Positions 12,601 through 41,840 of a DNA stretch of 64,000 nt are shown piece after piece. Each line of letters starts with the position of its first letter. Position 1 is the stretch's first letter. This DNA comes from Engraulis encrasicolus (lineage: Eukaryota > Chordata > Actinopteri > Clupeiformes > Engraulidae). The stretch is from the NCBI RefSeq assembly GCF_034702125.1, contig NC_085860.1:51494936-51558935 (forward strand). Direction: 5' to 3'. The position numbers and the translations under genes were made by a program. The notes beneath the pieces are model-generated. The model searched no databases and had not been told where the DNA came from. It saw nothing but the letters and a program-made list of their open reading frames with translations.

Positions 12601-15600
12601 GCATATAAACGGGCTCAATGTGGGGTTAGGCACCTTGCTCAATGGCACTTCAGCCATGGATAAGCGGTGAAGGGAAAAATTTGAACCTGCAACCCTCTGA
12701 TCTTAAGCTCACCTCCCTAACCACTAGGCCTCTGCTGCACCGCAACACTCACATTTAAAACATGACTTGCTTTTCAAATCACAGCCGCAGAGTGCTACAA
12801 CTAGATTGACAAATACTTCAAAACACAGTTGGGAGTTGTGGTTCAGTGCTGCATGGAAAATCCCCTGCCAGTTACACAAAGGCTTTCACAGTTGTCCTTA
12901 TCTCGAACTGATAAGAGTTTAGGGTCCAAGTGTCTTTCTGCATTTACCGTTTAACGGAACAGGAAATGTTGCACATAATTTTGTATTTGTACAATGACAG
13001 TTGAATCTAAATAAATAAATAAATTAAATTGGTTTATATTAACTGCCTTTGACTATCTCTATTGTTTAATCCCACCGTGTCTACCAGGGCAGTAGGGTGG
13101 ACATTGGGAGTTCTACTCTATTCGACGGAGACGGTGCTCATGTGGACGTTGTCATGTCTGTGTGCGTCGTGTCCACTGCCGTAGAGTAGACATTGTGGGT
13201 TCTATCCTATTGAGAATCTGCTCTACTTACTGCGTGTGTGTGTGTGTCAGGGATGGAAATAAGCACCCGTCCACCTGCCAATGACTGGTAAATTTCAGTG
13301 GTGACTGGTACATTTTTCAACCCACCAGTCACTTTGACTGGTAAAAACAGTGAGTGACTGGTAGATTTTGAAATCTACCTGCCAAGGTGACTGGTGGGTA
13401 AAAAACTTAAGTTCCACCCCTTGTGTGTGTGTGTGTGTGCTGTACTCACTGGGCTTGATGTCCATGTGCACCAGCGCTGTGGAGTGGATGTACTTGAGTC
13501 CTCGCGACACCTGCAGCAGCAGCTCCTTGAGCTCCAGCTCGGTGAGGAAGGCCAGCTTGCGGTCGTTGTCTGCGATGACGTCGGACAGCGTGCCTCCGTT
13601 GCAGTACTCATTCTGGATGAGCATGTGGTCGTCCTCCGCCCAGGCCGAGTAGTAGCGGACCACGTGCGGGTGCTGGCCCAGCACCGCGTGGGCGTACACT
13701 TCCCGCAGTGCGTTCTGCCTACCAGGGAAAAATACACGTTTGCATTTAGTGGTACAGTTGTAGGCCAAAAAATCCCCTCAACCATCTGCGTGCATTACTG
13801 AACAACCAAAGATTGCAGCCACAGAAAACATCAAAGCTGAATGCACACATCTATTGACATTAAAGGGGTGTGCCACTATTTTGGGGCTTAATACAGTTAA
13901 AATCGTTGGCCAGGGTTTATAAAGGTGGTAAAGTGTCTTATTTTTCATGTAAGCCGTTGTCTGGCCTGAAGACAAGTTAAAAGAGGGAGCATGTCGCTAA
14001 GCTAGTGAAAGTCAATGGATCCGTGTAGCATGCTAGGCAAGACAATGCTTAACATGAAAAATAAGACACTTTACCACCTTTATAAACGCCCAGCCAACTG
14101 TATTAAGCCCCAAAATAGTGGCATACCCCTTTAAAACACCACACGCAGGAGTGTAGAGGGCTGACTTACTCATCCACTGATCCTGCCAGTGGCTTCTTGG
14201 AGCGCTTGATGGCATAGATGCAGCCGTCCAGCCTCTTGACACATTTGAAGACTGAGCCAAACTCCCCACAGCCAATCTTCTCCAACTCATGGAACTCAGA
14301 CATGTATCTGGACATGGACATGTTGCTTTCCATCATGCTGATTCTCTGTTGAAAGAAAGAAAACATGAAAATAAATAAATAAAACTGACGAACATAATCC
14401 TGAATCATAAAGGATACATCAGTAAAATAACAAAAAACAAAAACAAATCCTAGATCCATCTGCTTTTTTGGCAGTTTGGAAACGTTGAATATAATATTCA
14501 AAATAATGCTTTCTGCTGTACTGTAAAAAATCAATTACTCAATAGATAATTTACTGGAATTTACCTTTGATGGTGGTACAATTTCCTCCTCGGTTTCGGC
14601 GTCACTGGCGTCCATGTCTTCTCCGCACGAGCTGGAAATGAGCAGACATGCTGTTATTGCATTTACTCAACACTGGGGGTCAGACTGGCGCTGAACCCGT
14701 CTGCTGTGCGCACATGGTTAGGTAATAGCCTTGTAGTAGAGCACGAGGTTTTGGCCAATAGCCAACAGGCGAACATTATATTAGTCACACCTTGGAAACA
14801 GGTTAGTGAGTAACCAAACAATTTAAAAGTCAGACATAACGTCAGACATAACATCTGACAACGAAATGACACCTACGTAACCGTGTATGCAAACTGTGCC
14901 GATGAAGCATTTCTCAATGTACACATTTCAAAAGGCATGGAGTTTTAGTTTGCTTACTCATTCCAGTGAGAACGCTTTCGAGTATTTCGCTGGAAGGTTG
15001 ACGACTGAACCAGAATGGAATCTGGCGTGAAAGGGTTGATGTTCACGAGAGGTGTCTGGTTCCTCTTGCCGTCCAGACTGGACTTTAATCCCGAATCCAC
15101 ATCTCTGAACAGGGCCACTCTCCTGCTACTTGAAGCACTGGTCCGAGCTTTGCACAGCAAGCTCTACAAAAAGTAAAAAAAAAAAAAAAAACACGTTCAG
15201 AAATCAGGGAACATCACAGACACATTCTTCAAAGATAATGCACTTAAGTAGTTTTGGACATGCAAATTAATTGATGGTAATAATATACAAAACAGCAAAC
15301 AAACGTAACAGGTGGGTTGGGTCCAACTGAAACTGTTGAGTCAACCCCGCAGACAGGCAATTCAAAATATTGACCTGGTAACGTCTGACTTATGTAATTG
15401 GGAACTGTTAACAGAAACTGGGTCATCACCTGAGATTACAGTCTGGGTTCACCAACTGCCCAAACTCAAAAGAGTGCTTTGTTAGCAGACATACACTAAA
15501 ATGGTAATGCATTTAGTGGTACAGTTAGGTAACATATAATGGTATTAGATCACAGATGAATGAAAATGTTCTTGTAGGTGAGAAACATAGATAGAGCTAT

Positions 15601-16271
15601 GGCTGTTCTGACCCTCCTCCAGTGTTTAATGCATTTGGATAACTTTTTACAAACTTAAACCTGTCCATCAATACTTTTAAAACAGCCAGCGTGGCATTCT
15701 GCAAAATGAAAACTCCAGTCATTCACCAATCACCATGAGTGTGTCTGCCAGCCTGGCTAGCCATGCTAGTTAGCATGCAACTTACCTTGGGCGTATGAGG
15801 GGTATCGAAAAGCCGAAGTTTCCTGAACGTTTTGTGGGGAGGTGTATCTGGACAGTCTGGGATGGGCGAGCTAGATGCCTCTCCGTCATCGGGCACAAAT
15901 GTCCTCTCTGGCGAGCTGTCATAAGTCCGAGCTCCTTTACGCGGAGAGGGAGAATTGTTCATAAAAATGTTTTTCATCATGAGATGCGAGGGGGAGCCGA
16001 AACCCTCCTCGTCCCAGGACTCGATGTCGTCGTCGTCCGCTGTCCGAGGGCTGCTGCTCGAGTCGTGCCTCTTGTCGACCGTGGTCCTCCGCAGAGGCAA
16101 AGGGGAGTCCAATTCCGTAAATCCCGACTCGGCTCCTGTGCTGTTGTTGATATCTTCGATTGAGTCCTCCTCGCCATCGCTCGCTGCAAATGTCAGTTTT
16201 TGCCGAAGAGGCCGAAGGCTTGGAGAAGTTGCGTGAACAGTCTTTTCAACTCGCCTACAGCTGAAACTCAT
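9670..16271 (-). CDS. wee1: wee1, Wee1-type mitotic inhibitor kinase
   Basis: WEE1 phosphorylates the inhibitory tyrosine of CDK1 in the nucleus and delays mitosis. Ten coding exons in perfect phase: 15786-16271, 14958-15163, 14565-14631, 14170-14345, 13450-13718, 12043-12129, 11719-11804, 11125-11295, 10288-10433, 9670-9862; total 628 aa (human 646). The N-terminal regulatory region is Ser/Asp-rich and ends in [11 protein letters not shown]. Exon 2 has NINPFTPDS. Kinase motifs: glycine loop IGCGEFGSV, lysine in AIKRSKK, catalytic loop HMDIKPSN, DLG in place of DFG (normal for WEE1), and RFLANE. The C-terminus ends [14 protein letters not shown]. The last exon has a Gly-rich insertion (GGGGAGGGGGGG) absent from my recollection of human WEE1. 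The ATG at 16271 matches the family start (MSFSCRR). WEE1 rather than WEE2, from synteny and length. Confidence 0.95.
10031..10206. mobile_element. short hAT-type MITE in wee1 intron 9
   Basis: Begins CAGGGCTCTAAATTAAC and ends TTACAGAGCCCTG, an imperfect terminal inverted repeat. The flanks cttatataag and cttacaag may be a decayed 8-bp duplication. Same family as the outer element at 37982-39041. Confidence 0.65.
12244..12616. mobile_element. MITE with GAGCCCGTTTATATG ends, copy 1
   Basis: Inverted ends gagcccgtttatatg / catataaacgggctc, flanked by AAT on both sides. The interior is rich in ataaaccg and ggtttatt. A second, diverged copy lies at 52653-52991. Located in wee1 intron 5. Confidence 0.75.
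13248..13423. mobile_element. hAT-like MITE inside a TG tract, wee1 intron 5
   Basis: Begins CAGGGATGGAAATAAGCACC and ends near GTTCCACCCCTTG, with tgtgtgtg on both sides, so the target duplication is hidden in the microsatellite. The interior repeats gactggta and ccagtcac. It lies close to the wee1 exon 5 donor at 13449. Confidence 0.55.
13860..14134. mobile_element. TTAA-flanked hairpin MITE, wee1 intron 4
   Basis: 275 bp with about 85-bp inverted arms. Left arm: aaaggggtgtgccactatttt, tggccagggtttataaaggtgg and aagtgtcttatttttcatg; the right arm is the reverse complement with few changes. Both ends sit on TTAA. Confidence 0.8.
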
Positions 16272-16959
16272 TTTCCCCGGTTCTGTATTTCGCCCCAGAC
16301 AAGAGCGTATTGTCTTTGGTGGAAAAGAGAGAACCACAACTGTAGGTGGCAAAACAGATAAAGTAGCGTAGAAGAAAGCAAAACAAAAAAGTAGGTGTAG
16401 ACGCAGTAACGGTGGCTAGCTGTCCACTCAGCTAGCTGCCGATGAGGGAGCACAACATCGCGAGGAATATACTTCAGCAAAGTTTGCTGGCGGAGTCATA
16501 ACATTGACTTTTCAGTCACTACGATAGAACTATTTGCAATAAGGTTTCAGTATGTATTTGAACGTTACCTCAAACGAAATGTCTGTGAGTACACAAGTCC
16601 GTGAAAAATTAATCCAAGCCGTATAAATCCAAATGCGACCTCCTGTACTTCGGTAAAGTTAACTTCACGAAAAGAACCGAGATGTTAGCCAGTCGGCTAA
16701 CCACCGTAGAGCCAACGACAACTCCCGACAATGGCTGCGGCAACAGTTCACTTCAAAAAACTGTAGAACACGAAAAGGAATATCAGAATCCAAAAAAGAT
16801 GACTGACAGGTCGAAAACAGTTAAAATAGCCTTAAATCTCAGTAAAACGTCAAGGTTTTAGACACTGTGATGTTTACGAAATTACTTTGAATGAAAAACC
16901 ACTCCTCCTTCTCTACGAAGCATGGCCCCGGACCTTCCCGCGACCGTTGGTCAAATGAC

Positions 16960-17070
16960 CACCTCCTCGGCCAATCAAAAGAGGCTTTGGGAGTTTGAAA
17001 GAAGGTCGGTGTCAAATTACGAACGTCACACATCCGCTTTCAGAATCCTACGTCATTTTGGCGCGAAGAA
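16960..17070. promoter_or_regulatory. candidate wee1 upstream cell-cycle element cluster
   Basis: Within 110 bp upstream of wee1 there are a CCAAT box (ggccaatcaaaag, about 16968-16980), a CHR-like TTTGAA (16993-16998), a CRE-like tacgtcat (17049-17056) and an E2F-like TTTTGGCGCGAA (17056-17067). NF-Y, CHR and E2F sites co-occur in cell-cycle promoters. The cluster is about 0.7-0.8 kb from the wee1 ATG; the start site was not located, so this is inference. Confidence 0.35.
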
Positions 17071-18721
17071 GCTCACGGAATGGCAAACTGTTGCTCTTTT
17101 GCAACTGTTCACAAAAAAATAATGTTGGTTAAATGACGCATATATGAACAAACACAACACTGCCCCCAAATAGGCTTTACATTAATTCACGTTACACATA
17201 TGGTCCATGATATAAAGTTGGGAACAAACACAAGCACGCTCCAAACACGATAGAGAAGACTGGGGTGGTTTCTGCTTTATGTTACCACTAGGGAAGGGGG
17301 AGGGGATTTTTTTGACTCGGGTTTGCTTTGATGTGTAAAATTTAAGTAGCCTTGTTTCGATACCAAATGTTTTTAGGGGGATGGGTCGTAGGATGAGACC
17401 AACTTTTACTAATTGAGTTGCGGTGCTTTCTCTTCTGGTATCGCGTGTACTTCACATGCTGTTCTTTTCAGGGCGGTCTGAACAGCCTGTTAACTTCTTA
17501 GTCTAGGCAGGATTTCTGAAAAGGTGCTTATTTAAGGTCCTGAAGGCAAATCATGTTAATTTTCGGCATACAACTGATTTAGGGGTATTCAAGGGTGCTG
17601 AATCCAAATCTGCCGTATGCCGGACGTAAAAATGTACCGAAATGCCTCAAAACGGGCAAAATCCAATATGGCCGCCGCCACCGTGTTAAAATCCTGCAAT
17701 CACTTTTCTTTTGGACTAAATAAGATATGAATTTGAAAATAGCACTTATGTTTATGTTTTCAGATATGGGGAAAGGCATTATGTCATCAGATTTAAGCTC
17801 AGATTGGAAGAAAATGCTTATGTCATTGGCTGGCAGCCATTTTAAAAGCAGAGAGCCTCATATTGTCAACGATTTTTAACATTCTTACTAATCTTTCAAG
17901 ATCCACAGAAAAACTGCTCTTTGTCTCTGTGAACACAAATACTACAGAAACTGAACTGTCTACTTTCACCTGAAAAAAGAAGTTTGTGTCTACCTTTTTC
18001 CATTCTTTAGTTATGGGCAGTAGAACATGGGATGACGCCACAAAAAAGCACAGATTTTTGACCCCAAAATACTGCACTTCTCACTGCCCATATTTTTGCT
18101 TTAAGGACATATTGTCTTTGATAGTGTTCATGTTTGATATACAACATTTTCAGGGGGTTTGAAGGTTGCTTAATGCCTTTAATTCCCATAGTACATCAAA
18201 ATGAAGGAATCCAATATGGCCGCCGTCACCAGTCTACAGTGTACATTTCTTTGATTACACAAGGTAAACTCTTAAGTAGGCCTACATTATGTAGCATCAG
18301 GTTTTCATACAAGGAGAATTAATTTCCATACTCAGATTTAAGAAAGATATCAAAGGAAATTATTTCAGTGTAGACTGAATTCATGTTTGCAACAGGAGAT
18401 TATGTTTTCCATAAATTGACCATCTGTATTTAAATCTCTCCCTATTTCAGTTACACTTTTTATGCATTATACCATGAAAAATGTTCCCACCTCAAACCAG
18501 CACACAATGTTTCCACACCTCTTCACCCATAAAAAATAAATGACCACAAGAGTCTGAAATCGAATATTTTCTAATATTATCCCTTGTACAATGGGAATTA
18601 CTTCATGTTTGCCGGTTTAATTGCTGTGCTCAGATCACTGTATATCTAGGCCTATAAAGGGAATCAAGAGGCAGACTGATGTGAATAATATATAGAATAG
18701 AATAGAATAGAATAGAGTGGC

Positions 18722-18723
<2 letters not shown>

Positions 18724-18813
<90 letters not shown>
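18724..18813. repeat. (TG)n microsatellite
   Basis: A pure TG run within the fold-back element, preceded by five tagaa pentamers at about 18690-18716. Confidence 0.95.
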
Positions 18814-18816
<3 letters not shown>

Positions 18817-19624
18817 ATATACACAAAGGACATACTCAGGCTGGTATTGCACATCAGTCATCAAAAGTTATTGCATAGATTGTCTTGCTTAATGTACATA
18901 TTTCAGCTGAGATGGCCACTCTGTGACAATTATAACCATTAATTACAAGGCTGGCCTTTGTTCTGTAGTACGGCAAGAATTCAGCTCAACACATTGCACT
19001 GTATCAATTATTTCACAACAACCGGAGGATGGAAGGAGATCAGGGGAACAAGAGATTTAATGAACAGTCAGACAGTCCATGTGTGTGAAATGTGGTTTTA
19101 GTCTTTGGTCCTTACTTTGATGATACATCTGTAGTGCCAATGATACATCTGTAGAGACCCAAGAACTCAGAACCAGGATAATGTCCAAGACAATGTTTTA
19201 GCTCTGTGACAGGGCTAGGTCTATTCTCGCTATAGGTGTGCCTCCTGAAGGCAGCAATGATCTCTTTGGTTTTCTTTTCATTCAGAGCTAGAGAAATTTG
19301 TCTCGGTCTCTGTACACCAGGCTGCCACCTTCACTCCCTTTTGCTGGCCATGCTGCAGTCATGGACGGATAGACTTTAGATGGGGGCTCAGCATGCAGCC
19401 ATGTGGGGATCCAGCCCTGCTGAACAGGGGAGCAGGAGGAAAAGAGAGTCTGTCTGTTATCTTCTGTTGGTAGAATTGTGCAAGTATAGACTTTAAATTG
19501 GCCTAGTTAAAATATACTGGAATGTACATCTGCAGTGTATCAATAACGGTGCTCAGCTGGAGAGAGAGAGCCAATGGCAGGCTGAAGAGCAAGTGGTAGT
19601 TTTAAGGTGCCTAGGCACAGAAAT

Positions 19625-20027
19625 GGGCACTTCCCTGTCTTTCTCACAGCACATGAACACAATACTCAAAAATGGACTGCTAATTAACCCATTTTGTCCT
19701 ACGCCCTTTTTGGGAAAGGGTGCCCTCTTCCTATTAAATCCGCAATGTCTCAGCCTCTGAAGCACATACAAACATGAAATGAGTTACATTTAAAAGCCAA
19801 TACCCTCCCCTTGCATTGTAATGTGTTCATTCAGCTCTAACATACCCACATAGGTAATAAAACAGCTAAAATCTCAAGATCCTGAAAAACCTATATGTGT
19901 TTCCAGGACACAATGGGTTAAGTTATACGAGGAGGAGGTATCAAAAATCAGAATGTCCTTGCTGACTTGGAATGTCCTTTTTTGAATATTGTGTTCATGT
20001 GCTATGAGAAAGACAGGAGGGTGCCCA
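19625..20027. mobile_element. inverted-repeat element split by a TTAA MITE
   Basis: Outer arms 19625-19673 and about 19975-20027 are inverted copies (gggcac..tgtctttctca..cacatgaacacaata). Between them lies a TTAA-flanked MITE at 19684-19921 beginning TTAACCCATT and ending AATGGGTTAA. Confidence 0.6.
19684..19921. mobile_element. TTAA-flanked MITE, family B copy 1
   Basis: Ends TTAACCCATT / AATGGGTTAA. The interior, inverted, resembles the element at 27956-28262 (shared tgtgcttca.aagctgaga and a-rich segments). Confidence 0.65.
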
Positions 20028-20325
20028 TTTCTATTAACCTTGCGCACCATCCTACGTATTTCCGCCAAGAGACTTGACTCCACACTACTTCTGATACCAG
20101 TTTATAGGCCTATATATACCAAATATATATGCACATATAGTCACCCTCCTCTACTCTAACCAAAATTGTTTACTTGGTATACTAAGTTAACCTATTCCTA
20201 ATCACCCCTCCTTGAGTTGCTGAATTGCAGCAACTGCTTGACTCCATGTACTCCATGCCACTTCTTGCAGATGCAGTGTTGGATGAGGCAAGCACAAGTT
20301 GTGATGTCTTTGTGTGCCTTGAGAA

Positions 20326-20500
20326 TACATGGGTTCTAAATTTTGTTTATAACCTGACTGCGAACCTAGCCGCGCACAACTCAGCCTCTGATTGTTGGAA
20401 ACCGCTGTCTGTCAAAAAAAAAAATAGCTCACGTGGTTGGCTGCCAGTGTCTTGCCCCTCTTCATAACATTGTGTTGATAAACAATGAGAACTCATATAT
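20326..20500. mobile_element. MITE with TACATGGGTTC ends, copy 1
   Basis: About 175 bp, with inverted ends tacatgggttct / agaactcatata. The interior (cacaactca.cctctgattgttgg, gctgtctgtcaaaaa, cagtgtcttgcccctc) is shared with 45530-45701. Confidence 0.65.
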
Positions 20501-22352
20501 AAGTGGCAGATACAGGACCAGTGGGACTAAAGCCCTGTTCAATACCACCCATCCCACTTCGGTGACTGGCAGGAGGATAGGAAGGGGTGTGTGGGCCTGA
20601 CTCAATATAGAGATTTGATAATGTGGGGCATTTTATGTAACCATGTGACATCTGAATTAGATAGGACTGATCATTGCAAAACGCCATACTTTGCTTTTGT
20701 TGCATTTGCAGCCAAAGTGCCATGCAGTGCATGATATTGTGTGTCCTGCCAAATCACTGGAGAGGAGGAGGTTGATAGGCCTAATGGTTGGGAATGAGTT
20801 AACATATATCAAGTAAATTCCTCACAATAACATAAACTGTTTTGATCCACGTTTCACCTTTCCACCATTCAAAGATATAATGTAAGCACCGCAATAAAAT
20901 TGGCAAACAATGAATTCCTAATGCACAAAATGTAGATGTGCATATTATATTTAGGCACATTCAGACTTATGTGTGTAAATTTGTCTCATAATGGAAGAGG
21001 TGGACATATTGCATCATGTTATAATAAGCATTAAAATAAAAGTGGAAGTAGAGAAAACATTTTCATTCAAAAGAACAGCTTATTGACATGAAAGTCAACT
21101 GTCACTTGTAAACATGAATTCAACCTATGAAATCATGTCCTTTGATTCTAATCTTTAATCTGAGTATGGAGATGAATTCTCCATGTATGACAACCTATAG
21201 CTACAATGTAATTAAGAGTCCACCTTGTCTGGTGATGGCGTCCATATTCGATTAATTCATTTTGAGGTAGGCCTATTAAAGAGGTTTTGAGCCTAATACA
21301 CAGCATATTTGAATATTCGAATTAAGCACCCTTCAAAACCCCTGAAAATGCTGCATATCAAACATGAACACTATCAAAGACACTTTGTCCTTAAAGCACA
21401 AATGTGGGTTGAGACAAGTGCAGTATTTTGGGGTCAAAAAATATTGTTTTTTGGGGGGGTCACCCTATGTTCCTGTTGTAATCATGAATTCAGACTACAC
21501 TGAAATAATTTCCTTTGATATCTATCTTAAATCTGAGTATGGAAATTAATTCTCCCTGTATGAAAACCTAATGCTACATAATGTAGCCTACTTAAGAGTT
21601 TACCTTGTGTAATCAAAGAAACATACACTGTAGACTGGTGACGGCGGCCATATTGGATTCCTTCATTTTGATGTACTATGGGAATATACATTAATTTATA
21701 CAGCATATTGGCATTGAGCACCTTTCAAACCCCCTGAAAATGTCGCATAACAAATATGAACACTATCAAAAACAATTTGTTCTTAAAGCAAACATATGGG
21801 CAGAGAGAAGTGCAGTATTTTGGGGTCAAAAATCAGTGTTTTTTTGTGGTGTCATCCCATGTTCTACTGCCCATAACTAAAGAATGGAAAAAGGTAGACA
21901 CAAACTTCTTTTTTCAGGTGAAAGTAGACAGTTCAGTGTAGTTTTCTGTAGTATTTGTGTTCACAGAGACAAAGAGCATTTTTCTGTGAATCTTGAAAGA
22001 TTAGTAAAAATGTTAAAAATCGCTGACAATATGAGGCTCTCTGCTTTTAAAATGGCTGCCAGCCAATGACATAAGCATTTTCCTTCAATCTGAGCTTAAA
22101 TCTGATGACATAATGGCTTTCCCCATGTCTGAAAACATAAAAATAAGTGCTATTTTCAAATTCATACCTTATTTAGTCCAAAAGAAAAGTGATTGCAGGA
22201 TTTTAACACGGTGGCGGCGGCCATATTGGATTTTGCCTGTTTGAGGCATTTCGGTACATTTTTGCGTCCGGCATACGGCAGATTTGGATTCAGCACCCTT
22301 GAATACCCCTAAATCAGTTGTATGCCGAAAATTAACATGATTTGCCTTCAGG

Positions 22353-22751
22353 TGTCAACTTTTTGGAAAAATGACCCTGACTATCTGAACAAAAGTTGTT
22401 TGGAACATTGTGGAAGACTGAAAAGATACAATGTTTATTGGAGTCAAATGCACATGCTTTAAAATCCATAGAAAATAATGAAATGATTAGGCCTACTACA
22501 ACAAAGTAGATTTCTTTTTTTTTAATTAGTTGGCCAAAGTCCATACATTCAATAGCATTATTGAATAAATCTGTACAGCAAAAAAGTCCAGTTTTAAAAC
22601 ATATGTACACTGCGCACACAAAAATATCTTAAATCTTCAAATATGATCATCAGTTCTCTTCTATTGGTTCTGGGATTAATAATTCGTGATTAGGTCATCC
22701 CAAACTCCAGTTCATAGTCTCTGTAATGGGGTTCGTCTGAGTGGGTCTCCA
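22353..22751 (-). other. presumed znf143 3' UTR
   Basis: Follows the TGA at 22754-22752. A minus-strand AATAAA (tttatt on plus) lies near 22430, about 320 nt after the stop. No open frame of interest. The fold-back element ends at 22352, immediately downstream. Confidence 0.45.
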
Positions 22752-40026
<17,275 letters not shown>

Positions 40027-40069
40027 CTGTCACACACACAGTAAATACATTCAAGCATATTCCGATACA

Positions 40070-40072
<3 letters not shown>

Positions 40073-40147
<75 letters not shown>
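40073..40147. repeat. (CA)n microsatellite, znf143 intron 1
   Basis: Pure CA run, about 50 bp upstream of the first coding exon acceptor in transcription order. Confidence 0.95.
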
Positions 40148-40151
<4 letters not shown>

Positions 40152-41518
40152 AGATCCATCTCAAGGAACAGAATACAATACAATTTAATGGCTGTAATGT
40201 CACTCACTGTGCAAATGTAGTGCAATGAAAATTAACTTTGCTTTTGGCGTTTCCATAGTGCTGCATGAACTAAACGTTGGACCAACTTAGTACAGAGAGT
40301 TTACGGTCTGTAGGTTAACTTTTAAGATATGTCCTCACAGTGGATGCGGCATATTGGTGCGCTTACTAGCAGTAGTAATAACTATGGTACTACTGTACTA
40401 CTTTGCCCCTTCAAACATGCATTCTTATAATCATAAGGCATGTTTTCCTTTTTATTTACCTTGTGCTACAGACGAGTATTGTCCTTGATGTTTTGCCATA
40501 GCTGAGCCCAGTCTTAACACCAGATTTAAAACAATGAGAATTTTGCAATGCAGCTTGGTGAGATTTGTGGCCAAGTAAGATGTCATACAAATGGTGTATA
40601 GAAGCGCAGGTTTGTCTGTCTTAATGCTACCCCTCTTCGTATTTTCAGCATAACTGGGTCTGGATGACTGGACTAGTTAGATCATGACTGCGCGTTTCAC
40701 TTTCATAATGATGGGGTAGGCTATGTAAGGGCAACCAAACATCCATTCTGCCGACCCATCCCACTGCTCTTTAGACGCAAGAAACAGGCTTGTCCAAAAA
40801 GATCATATACAGCCTTGGATAAGCTGTCTGGAAACAAATCGGAAAATAGAGCAACTACTTTATGCAGTATCAACACTGAATCACTGAGGATTGCGAATAT
40901 GTTCAGCTTGTTTTGTAGCATCATCATAACACCGCTAAACTTGACTCCCACTTAGCACTGGCGTTAAACAATCTTGTCTAATTTATTTTAGCCACATTTA
41001 GAATGCGCCAAACTTGGCCTTGGTGAACAATTACAGTCTGTGACAAATCATCACAAGTGCAAAGCACCTGTCATGGAATGATCACAGAGTAGGCCTATCT
41101 GTCTGCATCTTATTTAGCTCGACATGCTAACTGCCTGCAAAACTACTTCGGTGGACTTTGGCGCAAATATACAGCGGCTAACTCGTTAGCACCCAAAAGG
41201 GAGCATGGCTATTTGACGGAAAAGGGGACAGTACATTTCGACATCAAAGTCGAAATCGCTAAAACCCTTCGACTGCGATCATTTAGAATCCGCTCAAGAA
41301 ATACTCTCCAGTTCACCCATGTCAAACGAAACTTTACATAGAGCACCGGGAGCTATCACGAATCCCCAGCAGCACGTATTTGGAACAGCGCGGATGGCAA
41401 GGTTGTTTTATGTTGCAAGCAACGTGAACGCTACATCCAATAATAAATAAAACATTTCACTTTCGCGTCATTTCAGCTTCATTTTATTAGCAAATATTCC
41501 CTCTAGAACTCCAGTGTC

Positions 41519-41535
41519 ATTTCCCATAGTGCATT
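41519..41535 (+). promoter_or_regulatory. candidate SBS (ZNF143-binding) motif near the znf143 5' end
   Basis: tttcccatagtgcatttt resembles the SBS core CCCATAATGCA with one change (a to g). It lies just downstream, in transcription order, of the candidate first exon. ZNF143 autoregulation through its own promoter region is reported for vertebrates; activity here is inferred. Confidence 0.4.
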
Positions 41536-41598
41536 TTCTTGCTAGGAGATGGCTGAGGAAATAAGGCACACTGGGTAAAAACACATTTATATACTAAC

Positions 41599-41840
41599 CT
41601 CCGAAATTTTCCAACAATCCCTCCGTTCGACCACCATGCATCAGGGCAGGAAACGTTCGCTGTTGATTTGTGCCCTGGAACATGTATGAAGAGGACCTTG
41701 CTTCGCCGCATTAACGCCAGCCCTTTGAGATCGACGTTCCATTGGCTGTCTAAGTGCAAGTCGCCGCTGTGAAGTGTTGTGATTTGTCCACTGGTGTGTC
41801 AACTCAAACAGAACTCCTGTCATTCTGATTCAGGGGCACC
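41599..41840 (-). other. candidate znf143 5' noncoding exon
   Basis: A good donor, GGAG followed by GTTAGTATA (41599/41598), ends a CpG-containing stretch. It could splice to the coding exon acceptor at 40027. The 5' limit is a guess. Confidence 0.4.

Larger units (their letters stand above)
17541..22352. mobile_element. 4.8-kb fold-back element with roughly 0.85-kb inverted arms
   Basis: The left arm (17541 to about 18390) and right arm (about 21484 to 22352) are inverted repeats. The ends read CCTGAAGGCAAATCATGTTA and its complement. Shared words include ccaatatggccgccgccacc, ttttaaaatggctgcc and gcagtattttggggtcaaaa. Part of the arm unit is repeated again at about 21110-21490. The centre holds further repeats and a (TG)n run at 18724-18813. 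No transposase frame was recognised, so it is probably non-autonomous. No clear target duplication was found. Confidence 0.75.

Noticed and set aside
15723..16352. Upstream ATG at 16352 for wee1
   Set aside because: Homology to WEE1 starts at the ATG at 16271; the extra 27 residues show no family similarity.
17660..22230. YY1 sites in the fold-back arms (ggccgccatattgg)
   Set aside because: The motif has an extra base relative to the YY1 consensus, and the four copies are explained by the repeat structure.
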